From contig NZ_JAEAGO010000003.1 in assembly GCF_016464625.1 (NCBI RefSeq), positions 650,749 through 714,748 of the forward strand: a stretch of DNA of 64,000 nt, in the 5' to 3' direction. The notes under the pieces are model-generated. The model worked only from the letters and a program-made list of their open reading frames with translations. It made no database searches and was not told where the DNA came from. Made by a program: the position numbers and the translations under genes. This DNA comes from Penaeicola halotolerans (GTDB taxonomy: Bacteria > Bacteroidota > Bacteroidia > Cytophagales > Cyclobacteriaceae). Below are positions 17,173 to 26,243 of the stretch, in pieces (the first letter of the stretch is position 1; every line of letters starts with the position of its first letter).

Positions 17173-18384
17173 TTATCTCAATTTTAGTGTTGCCAATGTC
17201 AAAATCGCTAATAAGATCCCTAGAATCCAGAATCTAGTGACGATCTTAGGCTCTGCCATGCCTGATTTCTGATAGTGATGGTGTAGCGGGGACATCTTAA
17301 ATATCCTTCTACCTTCACCGTATTTTTTCTTGGTGTATTTGAAATAGCTTACTTGCAATATCACGGATAGATTTTCGATCAAAAAGATCCCGCAGAGCAC
17401 TGGGATAAGCAGTTCTTTGCGCAAGACAAGTGACAACACTGCTATACTTCCTCCTAAAGAAAGACTTCCAGTATCTCCCATAAAAACTTGAGCTGGGTAA
17501 GCATTGTACCACAAAAATCCAACACAAGCGCCTACAAAAGCCGAGCAAAAGATCACGAGCTCTCCAGAGTTAGGGATGAACATCACATTGAGGTATTGAG
17601 AGAAAATGGCATTACCACTGATGTAGGCAAAAATGGCAATTGTTAAACCTATGATAGCGGATGTTCCCGCAGCCAAACCATCTATCCCATCAGTGATATT
17701 AGCCCCATTAGATACTGCTGTGATGATGAAAGTCACCAAAAGTACATAGAGGATTGGTGTCATACTATCGCCCAAAAAGCCCAAGACTTCTTCATAGTTG
17801 AGTTCATTGTTTTTCATAAAAGGAATGGTCGTCTTAGCGCTTTTCACATCCTTAAATGCTGGAGTCTCCACCACGCCTTCTTCTATAGAGACACTTGTCT
17901 GAAACTCTCTCACTACAACATCTTCATGATAATAAAGCGTCAGCCCTACGATCACTCCGATGGCTACTTGACCTACGATCTTGAATCTACCAGCAAGCCC
18001 CTCTTTGTTCTTTTTAAATACCTTGATATAGTCATCCAAGAACCCGATCGCTCCAAGACCTACTGTAGTGATAATCAAAAGGATGATATAAATATTGAAT
18101 ACTTGAGCAAAGAGCAGCGTAGGAAAAATAATCGCTGCAATGATGATCAAGCCACCCATCGTAGGTGTTCCTTTTTTCTCCATTTGACCCTCTAATCCAA
18201 GGTCTCTGATGCTTTCTCCTACTTGTTTTCTTTGAAGTAGACTAATGAGATATTTACCAAAAGTGATAGTAATGAGCAAAGACACCACTGCCGCCATACC
18301 TGCTCTAAAGGATATGTACCTAAAGACCCCTGCCCCTGGGAAGTTTACTGCTTGGTCTAAATAGTCAAAAAGGTAGTATAACAT
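17173..18384 (-). CDS. mraY: phospho-N-acetylmuramoyl-pentapeptide transferase
   Basis: MraY makes lipid I on undecaprenyl phosphate. The 403-aa polytopic protein carries [28 protein letters not shown] (catalytic Asp pair region) and [15 protein letters not shown], plus the C-terminal [11 protein letters not shown] motif. All are diagnostic. It is about 40 residues longer than E. coli MraY (360 aa). The extra length is a hydrophilic stretch around residues 155-205 (from HEDVVV to NNELNY) between membrane helices, which I take as a lineage feature. It lies directly after murE with no murF between them. Confidence 0.96.
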   Translation of the reverse strand: MLYYLFDYLDQAVNFPGAGVFRYISFRAGMAAVVSLLITITFGKYLISLLQRKQVGESIRDLGLEGQMEKKGTPTMGGLIIIAAIIFPTLLFAQVFNIYIILLIITTVGLGAIGFLDDYIKVFKKNKEGLAGRFKIVGQVAIGVIVGLTLYYHEDVVVREFQTSVSIEEGVVETPAFKDVKSAKTTIPFMKNNELNYEEVLGFLGDSMTPILYVLLVTFIITAVSNGANITDGIDGLAAGTSAIIGLTIAIFAYISGNAIFSQYLNVMFIPNSGELVIFCSAFVGACVGFLWYNAYPAQVFMGDTGSLSLGGSIAVLSLVLRKELLIPVLCGIFLIENLSVILQVSYFKYTKKKYGEGRRIFKMSPLHHHYQKSGMAEPKIVTRFWILGILLAILTLATLKLR

Positions 18385-18413
18385 TTGTCTTGGTGGTTTT
18401 AGCTCTTTTTATC

Positions 18414-19877
18414 TTATGAATGAATCATTTTTAGAAATTCACTCGCTACTTCTTTATCATCAAAGTGGTGTTTGACTCCTTTGATCTCCTGATAGTCTTC
18501 ATGTCCTTTGCCTGCTATCAAGATGATATCTCCAGGTGCTGCCATGACACAGGCAGTCTTGATCGCTTCCCTCCGATCTACTATAGAGAGCGCTTTTCTC
18601 ATCTGTGATATGGGGATGCCCTGCTGCATCTCCTGAATGATCATAGCAGGATCTTCATCCCTTGGATTGTCCGAAGTCAAGATCACTTGATCGCTCAGTT
18701 TAGCGGCTATCTCGGCCATGACTGGTCGCTTTGTAGTATCTCTATTACCTCCACAGCCCACCACAGTGATCACTTTTTCATTACCAGCTCTGACACCTTG
18801 TATCGTTTTGAGCACATTTTCAAGTGCATCTGGTGTATGCGCATAGTCAATGATTGCAGTGATTTTATTAGCCGTCTGGATTTGTTCAAATCTTCCTTTG
18901 GCTCCTGCTAGACTTGAAAGCTGCATCAATACTTCCTCCTCTGACTCCTCTAGGAGTACTGCAGTACCTAAAACTGCCAATAGATTATAAGCATTGAAAT
19001 CTCCAATGAGCTTAAACCAAACTTGCCTGTTATTAATATCTAGCTCCAACCCTTGAAGTGTATTGGATAATATCTTCCCTTTGAAGTCCGCCAGACCTTT
19101 CAGACCATAAGTATACTTTGCTGCTTTGGTATTTTGAAGCATGACCATACCTCTCTTATCATCGACATTGGTCAGTGCAAAAGCAGCACTTGGCAGTTGA
19201 TCAAAAAGCATCTTTTTGGCTTTGATATACTCATCGAAGGTCTTATGATAGTCTAAGTGATCATGTGATATATTACTAAATATCGCTCCTGCAAACTGCA
19301 ATCCTGCTATACGCTGCTGTACTATGGCATGTGAACTAGCCTCCATGAAGCAATGCGTACAGCCAGCTTTGACCATCTGTGCTAAGAGTGCATTGAGCTG
19401 GATGGCATCAGGTGTAGTATGCGTAGCTGGAATTACTTTTCCTGCGATCTCATTTTGAACTGTAGAAAGTAGGCCAGAGGTGTAACCCATGGCCCCAAAA
19501 AGTTGATAAAGTAGTGTAGCAATAGTGGTTTTTCCGTTGGTACCTGTCACAGCTACTAGCTTGAGTTTAGCAGAAGGATTTCCATAGAAATTGGCTCCTA
19601 GAATACCCAATGCTTTAGCTGCATCAGCTACTTGTATGTAAGTGATATCACTTTTTAGTACTTGTGGCAATTCCTCACAAACGACCGCCTGAGCACCTTT
19701 TTCGATAGCCATGTCTATGAAGTCATGACCATCTACATGTGTACCTCTAGTGGCTACGAAAAGACTACCCTCAGTGACTTTGCGAGAATCAAATACAATC
19801 TCACTGATAGACACCTCCATGTCACCACTAGTAGCTAGCAGTGATATTTTGTACAATATGTCTTTTAATATGATCAT
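18414..19877 (-). CDS. murE: UDP-MurNAc-L-Ala-D-Glu--meso-diaminopimelate ligase
   Basis: MurE adds the third stem-peptide residue. The 487-aa protein has the N-terminal UDP-binding segment (EIVFDSRKVTEGSLFVA), P-loop GTNGKTT at 112-118, HTTPDAI and EASSHAI motifs, SNISHDHLDYHKT, and DNPR at 403-406. The DNPR motif in this family marks meso-diaminopimelate rather than L-lysine as substrate, so this organism's peptidoglycan should be DAP-type. The start ATG overlaps the ftsI stop (TAATG). GKGHEDYQ near the C-terminus completes the family pattern. Confidence 0.97.
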   Translation of the reverse strand: MIILKDILYKISLLATSGDMEVSISEIVFDSRKVTEGSLFVATRGTHVDGHDFIDMAIEKGAQAVVCEELPQVLKSDITYIQVADAAKALGILGANFYGNPSAKLKLVAVTGTNGKTTIATLLYQLFGAMGYTSGLLSTVQNEIAGKVIPATHTTPDAIQLNALLAQMVKAGCTHCFMEASSHAIVQQRIAGLQFAGAIFSNISHDHLDYHKTFDEYIKAKKMLFDQLPSAAFALTNVDDKRGMVMLQNTKAAKYTYGLKGLADFKGKILSNTLQGLELDINNRQVWFKLIGDFNAYNLLAVLGTAVLLEESEEEVLMQLSSLAGAKGRFEQIQTANKITAIIDYAHTPDALENVLKTIQGVRAGNEKVITVVGCGGNRDTTKRPVMAEIAAKLSDQVILTSDNPRDEDPAMIIQEMQQGIPISQMRKALSIVDRREAIKTACVMAAPGDIILIAGKGHEDYQEIKGVKHHFDDKEVASEFLKMIHS

Positions 19878-21982
19878 TAGTTGAGTGTCAGGTATACGTT
19901 TGTTCCTTTTTGAATTTTAGCACCATAGGCAAGCGACTGGCTTTTGACCCTTCCTTTTCCTTGATGATGCACGGTGATGCCTTTATTTTCTAAGACATAG
20001 AGCGCGTCTCTAAGTGTCATCCCTAGCACATCAGGCATGATGGGAGATTCTACTTGATTAGCTTTCCATTCTATGGCATTATTGACTACCCTAGATTTTA
20101 CCCAAGGCTCAGCACCATTGTAGTGATTTGAAATACCCAACAGATTGCAGATCATATTTAAGTCTTCAAAATGACCTGCTTGGATCACTGGAAACTCTGT
20201 AGGGTCTGGTTTATAATCATTTTTGGTGAAATAAATCTCGTTGAGATTCAAATCCTGTGAGTAGATTTTATCTGCAATTTCTTTGAAAACTGGTGCAGAT
20301 ACATCAGAACCATATACAGCCCAGCCTTTTGGACTGTCTATCACGACTATAGCACTATACTTAGGATTCTCTGCTGGAAAGTATCCTGCAAATGAAGTAT
20401 AATACTTTTGCACATACCTCCCGTTTTCAAGCTTTCGAGCAGTGCCAGTTTTTCCAGCTATTTTGTAGTTAGCATTTCTTACATTTTTAGCCGTACCGTT
20501 TTCTACCACACCTTCAAGCAGTGTTTTTACTTTGTCGAGTGTTTCAGTTGAAGCTATCTTAGGGTTGAGGACTTCCGTATCAAATGTCTCGATTACTTTT
20601 TGAGCCTTACTAATTTGCTTGACGATGATCGGCTTAACCATTTTTCCCTCATTTGCTATAGCATTGTAAAGGGTAAGCGTCTGAAGTGGTGTCATTTGAA
20701 CCTCGTAGCCTATAGACATCCAAGGCAAGGTAGTTCCATACCAGTTTTTAGCTCCTGGGGTTTTTACATAAGGCTTTCCTTCACCAGTCAACTGGAAATT
20801 AAGTGGCTCACCCATTTTCATCTTGTGGATGTAGTCTACATATTTCTGAGGTTTTGCTCCGAAATTTTCATCTACTAGGCGAGAAATCGCTACGTTAGAA
20901 GATAGCTCAAAAGCCTCTTTAACAGTAATTTTACCATATCCACCTTCTTTAGAATCTCGCATGATTCTGTCGTAAAATCTGTAGTTACCATCCCCAGTGT
21001 CGATCGTATCTGAAAGAGAGATGCTTGTCTCCTCTAGCAGAGCTATCATAGAAAGCAGCTTGAAAGTAGATCCTGGCTCAGTCAGTCCTTGCTGTCCTAC
21101 TGCATAATTATAGTTTTCATAATAGTCATTCGTATCTCCTCTTCTGCTTAGGTTAGACATGGCTTTGATATGACCAGTTGCCACTTCCATGACTACTACC
21201 GTACCATAGGCCGCATTGGTCCTTTGGAGAGTTTTGAGGAGAGCTGACTCTGCTACGTCTTGAATATTGATATCAATCGTAGTCTCTATGTCAAATCCAT
21301 CTTCTGGTCTGATATCAGAAGCATCTTGTACAGGCTTCCATGCTCCACCAGCTATCTTTTGAAAGAGTGCTTCACCATTTTTACCAGAAAGTATATCATT
21401 GAAGCTATATTCTAGACCAGCCCCATAGTTGTCTGCATTGAGATAGCCAACTGTACGAGAAGCAAGTGCTTTAAATGGCTTGTAGCGTACATCCACTTTT
21501 TCGAAGATCACTCCACCACCCATTCTACCTTCTCTGAAGATAGGCCAATCTTGCATTTTCTTCTTCTCTTGATAGTCTATACGCTCATTATTCAAGACTA
21601 CATAACGTTTTTTAGCTATTCTAGCATCATTGATTTTACGCTTGTAGTAGGTAGCAGGTCTATCATTGAAATGTCTGGATAATAACATGGCTAATGAATC
21701 TATCCCCGCCTTGTAGACATCACTTTTAGCAATGGTAGGATCGAGCGCTATTTTATAAAAAGGCAACGAAGTAGCTAAGAGACTTTTGTCTCCAGCATAG
21801 ATATTTCCTCTGGTCGCTTTGACAGTGCGGTACTGCATACCTATATCTTCTGCGCGCTGCTTCCAGCGATCACCCTCTACGAATTGTATATGGCCAATCT
21901 TCCACACGATCAAGCATCCTCCTAGCACTACTGCTAGGAAAGCCAGCCTCACTCTGATCAATATGGATCTTTTTATATTCAT
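19877..21982 (-). CDS. ftsI: division transpeptidase FtsI (PBP3 class) with C-terminal PASTA domain
   Basis: A class B penicillin-binding protein that crosslinks septal peptidoglycan. An N-terminal transmembrane helix (about residues 10-30) is followed by a pedestal domain. The transpeptidase has active-site Ser305 in STFK, SSN at 361-363 and KTG at 511-513. One PASTA domain occupies about residues 645-701 (MPDVLGMTLRDALYVLENKGI...). The 701-aa length and single PASTA fit Bacteroidota FtsI. It starts immediately after ftsL and overlaps murE by one base. All catalytic residues are present. Confidence 0.95.
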   Translation of the reverse strand: MNIKRSILIRVRLAFLAVVLGGCLIVWKIGHIQFVEGDRWKQRAEDIGMQYRTVKATRGNIYAGDKSLLATSLPFYKIALDPTIAKSDVYKAGIDSLAMLLSRHFNDRPATYYKRKINDARIAKKRYVVLNNERIDYQEKKKMQDWPIFREGRMGGGVIFEKVDVRYKPFKALASRTVGYLNADNYGAGLEYSFNDILSGKNGEALFQKIAGGAWKPVQDASDIRPEDGFDIETTIDINIQDVAESALLKTLQRTNAAYGTVVVMEVATGHIKAMSNLSRRGDTNDYYENYNYAVGQQGLTEPGSTFKLLSMIALLEETSISLSDTIDTGDGNYRFYDRIMRDSKEGGYGKITVKEAFELSSNVAISRLVDENFGAKPQKYVDYIHKMKMGEPLNFQLTGEGKPYVKTPGAKNWYGTTLPWMSIGYEVQMTPLQTLTLYNAIANEGKMVKPIIVKQISKAQKVIETFDTEVLNPKIASTETLDKVKTLLEGVVENGTAKNVRNANYKIAGKTGTARKLENGRYVQKYYTSFAGYFPAENPKYSAIVVIDSPKGWAVYGSDVSAPVFKEIADKIYSQDLNLNEIYFTKNDYKPDPTEFPVIQAGHFEDLNMICNLLGISNHYNGAEPWVKSRVVNNAIEWKANQVESPIMPDVLGMTLRDALYVLENKGITVHHQGKGRVKSQSLAYGAKIQKGTNVYLTLN

Positions 21983-22357
21983 TTAGTCTTCTACCAGTAT
22001 TTTGAATGGTGGTTCGTCATTTTCTACGATGCCCAAGTTTCTTACCTTTTTGGACACCTCTGATTGTTTACTGCTATACATGTACTCTGCCTCAAGTGTC
22101 GTGACATCAGCTCTGAGATCTTCTACCTCTTGCTGAAGTCTCTCTATATTTCGGACGGTTTTATCCGCCTGATGATTGCTCCAGATATAGATCAGCACCA
22201 GTAGGGCTGCAAACAAAAATGGAGGAACTAGTTTGACCGGTACACCTTGTCCGAATAAGCCCTCCATCTTCAACTTGCTTTCTATCAAGCTAAAGATGCT
22301 TTTGCCTCTTGACTGAGGCTGCTTTATTTTCGGAGCTTTTGGAGTATTACTTGCCAT
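21983..22357 (-). CDS. ftsL: FtsL-like cell division protein
   Basis: A 124-aa bitopic protein. A basic proline-rich cytoplasmic N-terminus is followed by one transmembrane helix (about residues 42-60, PPFLFAALLVLIYIWSN). A periplasmic coiled coil comes next (NIERLQQEVEDLRADVTTLEAEYMY). FtsL forms a coiled-coil complex with FtsB/FtsQ and activates FtsWI. Similarity to proteobacterial FtsL is at the level of topology, so the name rests on topology and on position between rsmH and ftsI. It overlaps the rsmH end by 11 bp. Confidence 0.82.
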   Translation of the reverse strand: MASNTPKAPKIKQPQSRGKSIFSLIESKLKMEGLFGQGVPVKLVPPFLFAALLVLIYIWSNHQADKTVRNIERLQQEVEDLRADVTTLEAEYMYSSKQSEVSKKVRNLGIVENDEPPFKILVED

Positions 22358-23267
22358 AGTTTTCTACTTTTTCTGCTATCCTAAGTTTTGCACTTCTTGC
22401 TCTCGAGTTTTGCGCTAGTTCATCTGCACTTGCTAGGACTGGTTTCCTCGTGATCGCATTGAAGGGCTTCAGCTGATTACCATAAAAATCCTTCTCAACC
22501 TCTCCGAAGACTTTACCTTTGTTGATAAAATTCTTCACCATCCTATCTTCTAGCGAGTGGTATGACATCACTACGAGTCTCCCTCCTGGCTTGAGCACTT
22601 CTATAGATTGGGACAGCATCTCTTCAAGCGCACCCATCTCATCATTGACTTCGATACGTATTGCTTGGAAGACCTGAGCGAAATACTTGTTTTCTTTACC
22701 TCTTGGTGCAAACTTCTGAAGCACCGCCTTAAAATCCGCAATCGTCTCTATCGGTTTATTGACTCTAGCCGAGCAAATGGCTGCAGCGAGTGTCTTAGCA
22801 TTTTTCACTTCTCCGTAGATACCAAGTATCTTGTGCAACTCAGATTCACTATATGAAGCAATGACTTCCTGAGCTGACTTGCCTGCTTGCCTATCCATAC
22901 GCATATCTAGTGCAGCATCAAATCTAGTAGAGAATCCTCTAGACGCTTCGTCTATTTGATGAGAAGAAATCCCAAGATCTGCTAAGATTCCATCCACTTC
23001 CTTAACGCCATAAAAGCGCAAATAACGCTTCAAATCACGAAAATTAGCCTGTACAAAGGTAAACTGCTTATGATCAGGCGCATTAGCTAGCGCATCTTCA
23101 TCTTGGTCAAACCCAAATAACCTCCCTGTAGTCAACTTTTCTAAAATAGCGCGAGAATGACCTCCTCCACCAAAAGTAACATCTACATAAATGCCATCAG
23201 GCTTGATATCCAAGCCCTCGATGCATTCACGTAGCATGACCGGTATGTGATAAGCGGTTGTCATCAT
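22347..23267 (-). CDS. rsmH: 16S rRNA (cytosine(1402)-N4)-methyltransferase RsmH
   Basis: A SAM-dependent methyltransferase (formerly MraW) acting on C1402 of 16S rRNA in the decoding centre. The 306-aa protein has the HIPVML start typical of the family, SAM motif VDVTFGGGGHSRAILE near residues 27-43, DQDEDAL, GILADLGISSHQIDEASRGFS, and VMSYHSLEDRMVKNF near the C-terminal third. Its ATG overlaps the mraZ stop by 4 bp. Position right after mraZ is the conserved head of dcw clusters. Confidence 0.96.
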   Translation of the reverse strand: MMTTAYHIPVMLRECIEGLDIKPDGIYVDVTFGGGGHSRAILEKLTTGRLFGFDQDEDALANAPDHKQFTFVQANFRDLKRYLRFYGVKEVDGILADLGISSHQIDEASRGFSTRFDAALDMRMDRQAGKSAQEVIASYSESELHKILGIYGEVKNAKTLAAAICSARVNKPIETIADFKAVLQKFAPRGKENKYFAQVFQAIRIEVNDEMGALEEMLSQSIEVLKPGGRLVVMSYHSLEDRMVKNFINKGKVFGEVEKDFYGNQLKPFNAITRKPVLASADELAQNSRARSAKLRIAEKVENYGK

Positions 23268-23710
23268 TCTTCACTTAATATTTTTTCAGCCATCTTAGAG
23301 AAAGCTGATTGATCTTTGATCAAATACTCTTCGTACAAGTCTGGCGACCAGATCTCTACCCTGTTTCCCATACCCACTACGATCGCTTCTTTATCCAGCT
23401 GTGCATATTTCATCATCAGCTTAGGGATGAGAAATCTCCCCATATTGTCCAACTCTACTTCTGTATTTCCTCTGAAGAAGTTTCGCTGAAAGTTTCTATA
23501 CTCCTCATTAAACTCGCTCAGACCTGCTACTTTCGCATAGATCTTTTTGTACTCAACCATCGGGTAGAGCACCAAGCATGGCTCAAATCCTCTGCGCAAT
23601 ACAAGCTCCGTCCCAGAAGTCTCTGGTAGACTCGCCTTGATCTTAGCTGGTAGCACCAGCCTTCCCTTGGCATCTAGCTTACATTCGTATTCGCTTGTGA
23701 AAAAAGCCAT
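23264..23710 (-). CDS. mraZ: transcriptional regulator MraZ
   Basis: The 148-aa product is an AbrB-fold protein with two SpoVT/AbrB-like halves. The first has EYECKLDAKGRLVLPAKIKA and the second VELDNMGRFLIPKLMMKYA; each carries the DxxGRxxxP motif that forms the DNA-binding loop. MraZ oligomers repress their own dcw operon in E. coli and activate it in mycoplasmas, binding direct repeats upstream. Such repeats are present here at 23766-23795. First gene of the dcw cluster. Confidence 0.96.
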   Translation of the reverse strand: MAFFTSEYECKLDAKGRLVLPAKIKASLPETSGTELVLRRGFEPCLVLYPMVEYKKIYAKVAGLSEFNEEYRNFQRNFFRGNTEVELDNMGRFLIPKLMMKYAQLDKEAIVVGMGNRVEIWSPDLYEEYLIKDQSAFSKMAEKILSEE

Positions 23711-23738
23711 TTCGTTTTATGTATAATTTCTTGACTTA

Positions 23739-23746
23739 CAAAAATA
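23739..23746 (-). promoter_or_regulatory. -7 element of the mraZ/dcw promoter
   Basis: The minus strand reads TATTTTTG (consensus TAnnTTTG), 28 bp upstream of the mraZ ATG. An ATTG at 23762-23765 may serve as a poor -33 element, but with only 15 bp between them. The MraZ boxes lie directly upstream of this promoter, so bound MraZ would contact or overlap the polymerase site. Confidence 0.5.
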
Positions 23747-23765
23747 GTAAAAGAGGCTTCACAAT

Positions 23766-23795
23766 CCACCACTTTCTACCACTTTCTACCACATT
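23766..23795 (-). promoter_or_regulatory. MraZ operator: three direct repeats on a 10-bp period
   Basis: Read on the minus strand, three copies of GTGGT stand exactly 10 bp apart (at 23792-23788, 23782-23778 and 23772-23768). Two of them extend to AAAGTGG followed by TAG or TGG; the outermost has AATGTGG. This agrees with known MraZ boxes: direct GTGG-type repeats with 10-bp spacing in E. coli and AAAGTG(T/G) plus 3 nt in Mycoplasma. It lies 58-85 bp upstream of the mraZ start. Autoregulation of the whole dcw cluster is the natural inference. Confidence 0.85.
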
Positions 23796-23798
23796 TTT

Positions 23799-24043
23799 CA
23801 TAAACTTATCGAGAATGCAAGAATTTTACAATAGAAAGCGAGATTTTTTCTTGGAAAAAGCTGAAAACTTTACCGTCCTAAATCGCTTAATGTTAGCATT
23901 TTAGATATGAGATGGCTCTCATAGGTTAGAAAGTGGGAAATAAAGGGGCAGTATACTCTATCTGCTGTGTTGTAAAGCAAATTTTAGATGGAAAAAATAA
24001 TTACCCTATCGATTTTGTGGAATTATAATTTGACCGAAAATGT
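23799..24043. other. intergenic part between mraZ operator and tlpA promoter
   Basis: This is the rest of the 400-bp divergent gap between mraZ and the TlpA-like lipoprotein gene. It is A/T-rich, with no open frame that looks like a protein and no RNA fold I can support. A long leader for either gene or an unrecognised small RNA cannot be excluded by eye. Confidence 0.4.
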
Positions 24044-24051
24044 TAAATTTG
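24044..24051 (+). promoter_or_regulatory. possible -7 element for the TlpA-like gene
   Basis: TAAATTTG matches TAnnTTTG, 59 bp upstream of the ATG at 24111. Candidate TTTG -33 elements at 24014 and 24029 are not at ideal distance, so the assignment is tentative. Confidence 0.35.
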
Positions 24052-24110
24052 ATCTCGAAAAAAATATTAATTTCCATTTTCATTAATCAACTGATAGTCA
24101 AATTGAACTT

Positions 24111-25364
24111 ATGAACACTCAAAAATCATTTTCCGCGATTTTCACCTTGTTATTATCTTCTCTCCTACTTTTTAGTTGTGGTGGCGGAACAGAAAATACT
24201 AACCAAACACTCAGTACTGGCACGTGGCGCGCAGTCATCCAAACCCAAGGTGTAGAGGTTCCTTTTAACTTTGAAGTATCCCCTGTAGAAAATGGTAAAT
24301 ACGCTATCACTTTGATCAATGGTGAAGAAAGACTTTTGGCAGATGAAGTAGCTCCTAAAGGAGACAGCCTTTATATCCAAATGCACATCTTCGATGCTTC
24401 CATCAGAGCAAAAATCACCTCAGAAGGACTTACGGGTACATGGAGTAAAGATTATGTAGAAGATTACATTTTGCCTTTTTCCGCTACGCCAAATAATGAG
24501 ACGAGATTTGAAGTAGCTGCAGAGACTTCTCCAGAGGATTTTTCTGGTGAGTGGGCCATCACCATCACCAAGGATGACGGTAAGTCCTACCCTGCACTTG
24601 GGATCTTCGAGCAAAATGGTCAAGAGATCAGCGGAACAGTGATGACCAATACCGGTGACTATCGCTACCTAGTAGGAAATGTATCTGGAAAATCACTTTA
24701 CTTAAGCACCTTCGATGGAGAGCATGCTTATCTATTCAAAGCAACAAAAAATGATGACGAAACGCTAAAAGGTGAGTTCTTTTTGGGCAAAACTGGCTAC
24801 AGAACTTGGGAAGCAAAGAGAGACTCAACTTTCTCACTGAGTGATTCTTACACACTGACCTACTTGAAGGAAGGTTATGATAAGTTTGATTTTACTTTCA
24901 AAAATATGACTGGAGAAGATGTCTCACTCTCTGATCCTAAATATCAAGGTAAAGTCGTCCTCGTACAGATCTTCGGCACATGGTGTCCTAACTGTATGGA
25001 TGAGACTAAATACCTCGCAAAGTGGTATGAAGAAAACAAAGACAGAGGTGTCGAAATCATTGCACTTTCCTTTGAACAGAAAAATGACTACGACTATGCC
25101 AAGTCTAGAATATCGCGTATCCAAGAGCGAATCGGAGCTAAATATGAGTTCTTGTTTGCGGGATCATCAGACAATGAAGAAGCTGCCAAATCACTCCCAA
25201 TGCTCAATGCAGTGGTCTCCTTTCCTACGCTGATCTATGTAGATAAAAAGGGTGAGGTAGCCAAGATTCACACAGGATTTAGCGGGCCTGGTACGGGATC
25301 CTACTATGACAAATGGGTGAAGGAACACAATGAGCTAGTAGATGGACTGCTAGGACAAGAATAA
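24111..25364 (+). CDS. TlpA-family thioredoxin-like lipoprotein with duplicated beta-barrel-like N-terminal region
   Basis: A 417-aa lipoprotein. The signal sequence ends in a lipobox (LLLFSC, Cys23), so it is lipid-anchored facing the periplasm. Two similar segments follow (about 30-130 and 145-235). Each starts with GTW/GEW and has short beta-strand-like runs with G-x-GTW/GTV turns, reminiscent of lipocalin-like or DUF4369-like barrels. The C-terminal domain (from about 265) is TlpA/ResA-like, with active site WCPNC (Cys292, Cys295), ending in a thioredoxin fold with cis-Pro FPTLIYVDKKGE. It should reduce or exchange disulfides in the envelope; the partner is unknown. Monocistronic, ending at the hairpin downstream. 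Confidence 0.85.
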   Translation: MNTQKSFSAIFTLLLSSLLLFSCGGGTENTNQTLSTGTWRAVIQTQGVEVPFNFEVSPVENGKYAITLINGEERLLADEVAPKGDSLYIQMHIFDASIRAKITSEGLTGTWSKDYVEDYILPFSATPNNETRFEVAAETSPEDFSGEWAITITKDDGKSYPALGIFEQNGQEISGTVMTNTGDYRYLVGNVSGKSLYLSTFDGEHAYLFKATKNDDETLKGEFFLGKTGYRTWEAKRDSTFSLSDSYTLTYLKEGYDKFDFTFKNMTGEDVSLSDPKYQGKVVLVQIFGTWCPNCMDETKYLAKWYEENKDRGVEIIALSFEQKNDYDYAKSRISRIQERIGAKYEFLFAGSSDNEEAAKSLPMLNAVVSFPTLIYVDKKGEVAKIHTGFSGPGTGSYYDKWVKEHNELVDGLLGQE

Positions 25365-25384
25365 TCGCTAGCAAGACAGAATCT

Positions 25385-25418
25385 AAATCCTCATTGAGCT
25401 CAGCCTTAGTGAGGATTT
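25385..25418 (+). terminator. rho-independent terminator after the TlpA-like gene
   Basis: A 9-bp perfect stem (AAATCCTCA / TGAGGATTT) is followed by ATTTTTT on the plus strand. It overlaps the last codons of the convergent kinase gene. Confidence 0.72.
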
Positions 25419-26187
25419 ATTTTTTCACCTCAGCATAAGGCTTTCTCCAAAGCCTCTTAACCTTTCGCCAAAGTCCATCTTTATTTAAAAAATCTCTTCT
25501 ATACTTTTCAAAAAGTGGCCAAAGTACCGCTTCATCACCTTTATTGATTTTGATATATTCCTTGACCATCTTCTCTAAAAGAGGCGCTGGAAAATGCAGC
25601 CTTGAGAAGTTTTTCACACCCAGTGTAAGTGGCATTTTCGTTCTGACCATCCGATTATTATCAATCAGTGAAAATATAAATTTGCCATTTTTATACTTGA
25701 AAAGTACGTTTTCAATATTGAAGTCTACATGATAGATATCATGCTTGTGTAACTTAGTAGCAAAAACCGCTATGTCACGTACAAACTCATCCTGCTGCTC
25801 CTGTGAGAGATATATTACCTCACTGATAGGCTCGAACTTGGTGTATTTAGCGATAAAATAACTATTAACCAACAGCCCAAATCTAAAGCACTCTACATAG
25901 GCTACAGGCTTAGGAGTATTGATTCCTAAACTTAAAAAAAGCATGGCATTGTCATAAGCTCGCTTCGCCTTTGAATCCCTCAGCCATGAGTATGCAAACT
26001 TATTGATGAGTACTATCCTACCAAAAGACTTGACGACAAGCTTACGTTTATTTGTCTTCATCTTCTTGACGAGGTTTCTCTTATTATGGAGGATCTTTCC
26101 TTTCTTTTTCCTCATGCGCTTGTCTACATGCTCGACAAACTCACGTAAATCTTCGAATTCAGGATTGATGACTACCTTCTTTTTCAT
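25417..26187 (-). CDS. KdkA/WaaP-like lipopolysaccharide kinase family protein
   Basis: A 256-aa protein-kinase-like fold of the InaA/WaaP/Kdo-kinase type. The catalytic loop is H153-x-D155-x4-N160 (HVDFNIENVLF) and a metal-binding Asp is near 176 (SLIDNNRM). A conserved lysine (VVKSF) and the TPKPVAYVE region correspond to the N-lobe. Such enzymes phosphorylate Kdo or heptose in the LPS inner core. The very basic N-terminus (residues 20-55) suits binding to the acidic membrane surface. Whether the substrate here is Kdo is inference. It lies 56 bp after the polyprenyl synthase gene on the same strand. Confidence 0.82.
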   Translation of the reverse strand: MKKKVVINPEFEDLREFVEHVDKRMRKKKGKILHNKRNLVKKMKTNKRKLVVKSFGRIVLINKFAYSWLRDSKAKRAYDNAMLFLSLGINTPKPVAYVECFRFGLLVNSYFIAKYTKFEPISEVIYLSQEQQDEFVRDIAVFATKLHKHDIYHVDFNIENVLFKYKNGKFIFSLIDNNRMVRTKMPLTLGVKNFSRLHFPAPLLEKMVKEYIKINKGDEAVLWPLFEKYRRDFLNKDGLWRKVKRLWRKPYAEVKK

Positions 26188-26243
26188 TTGATGCTTTTGA
26201 CCCGTAAAAAATATTTGTGCTAAGGTAGAAAAATCTCTTAGAT

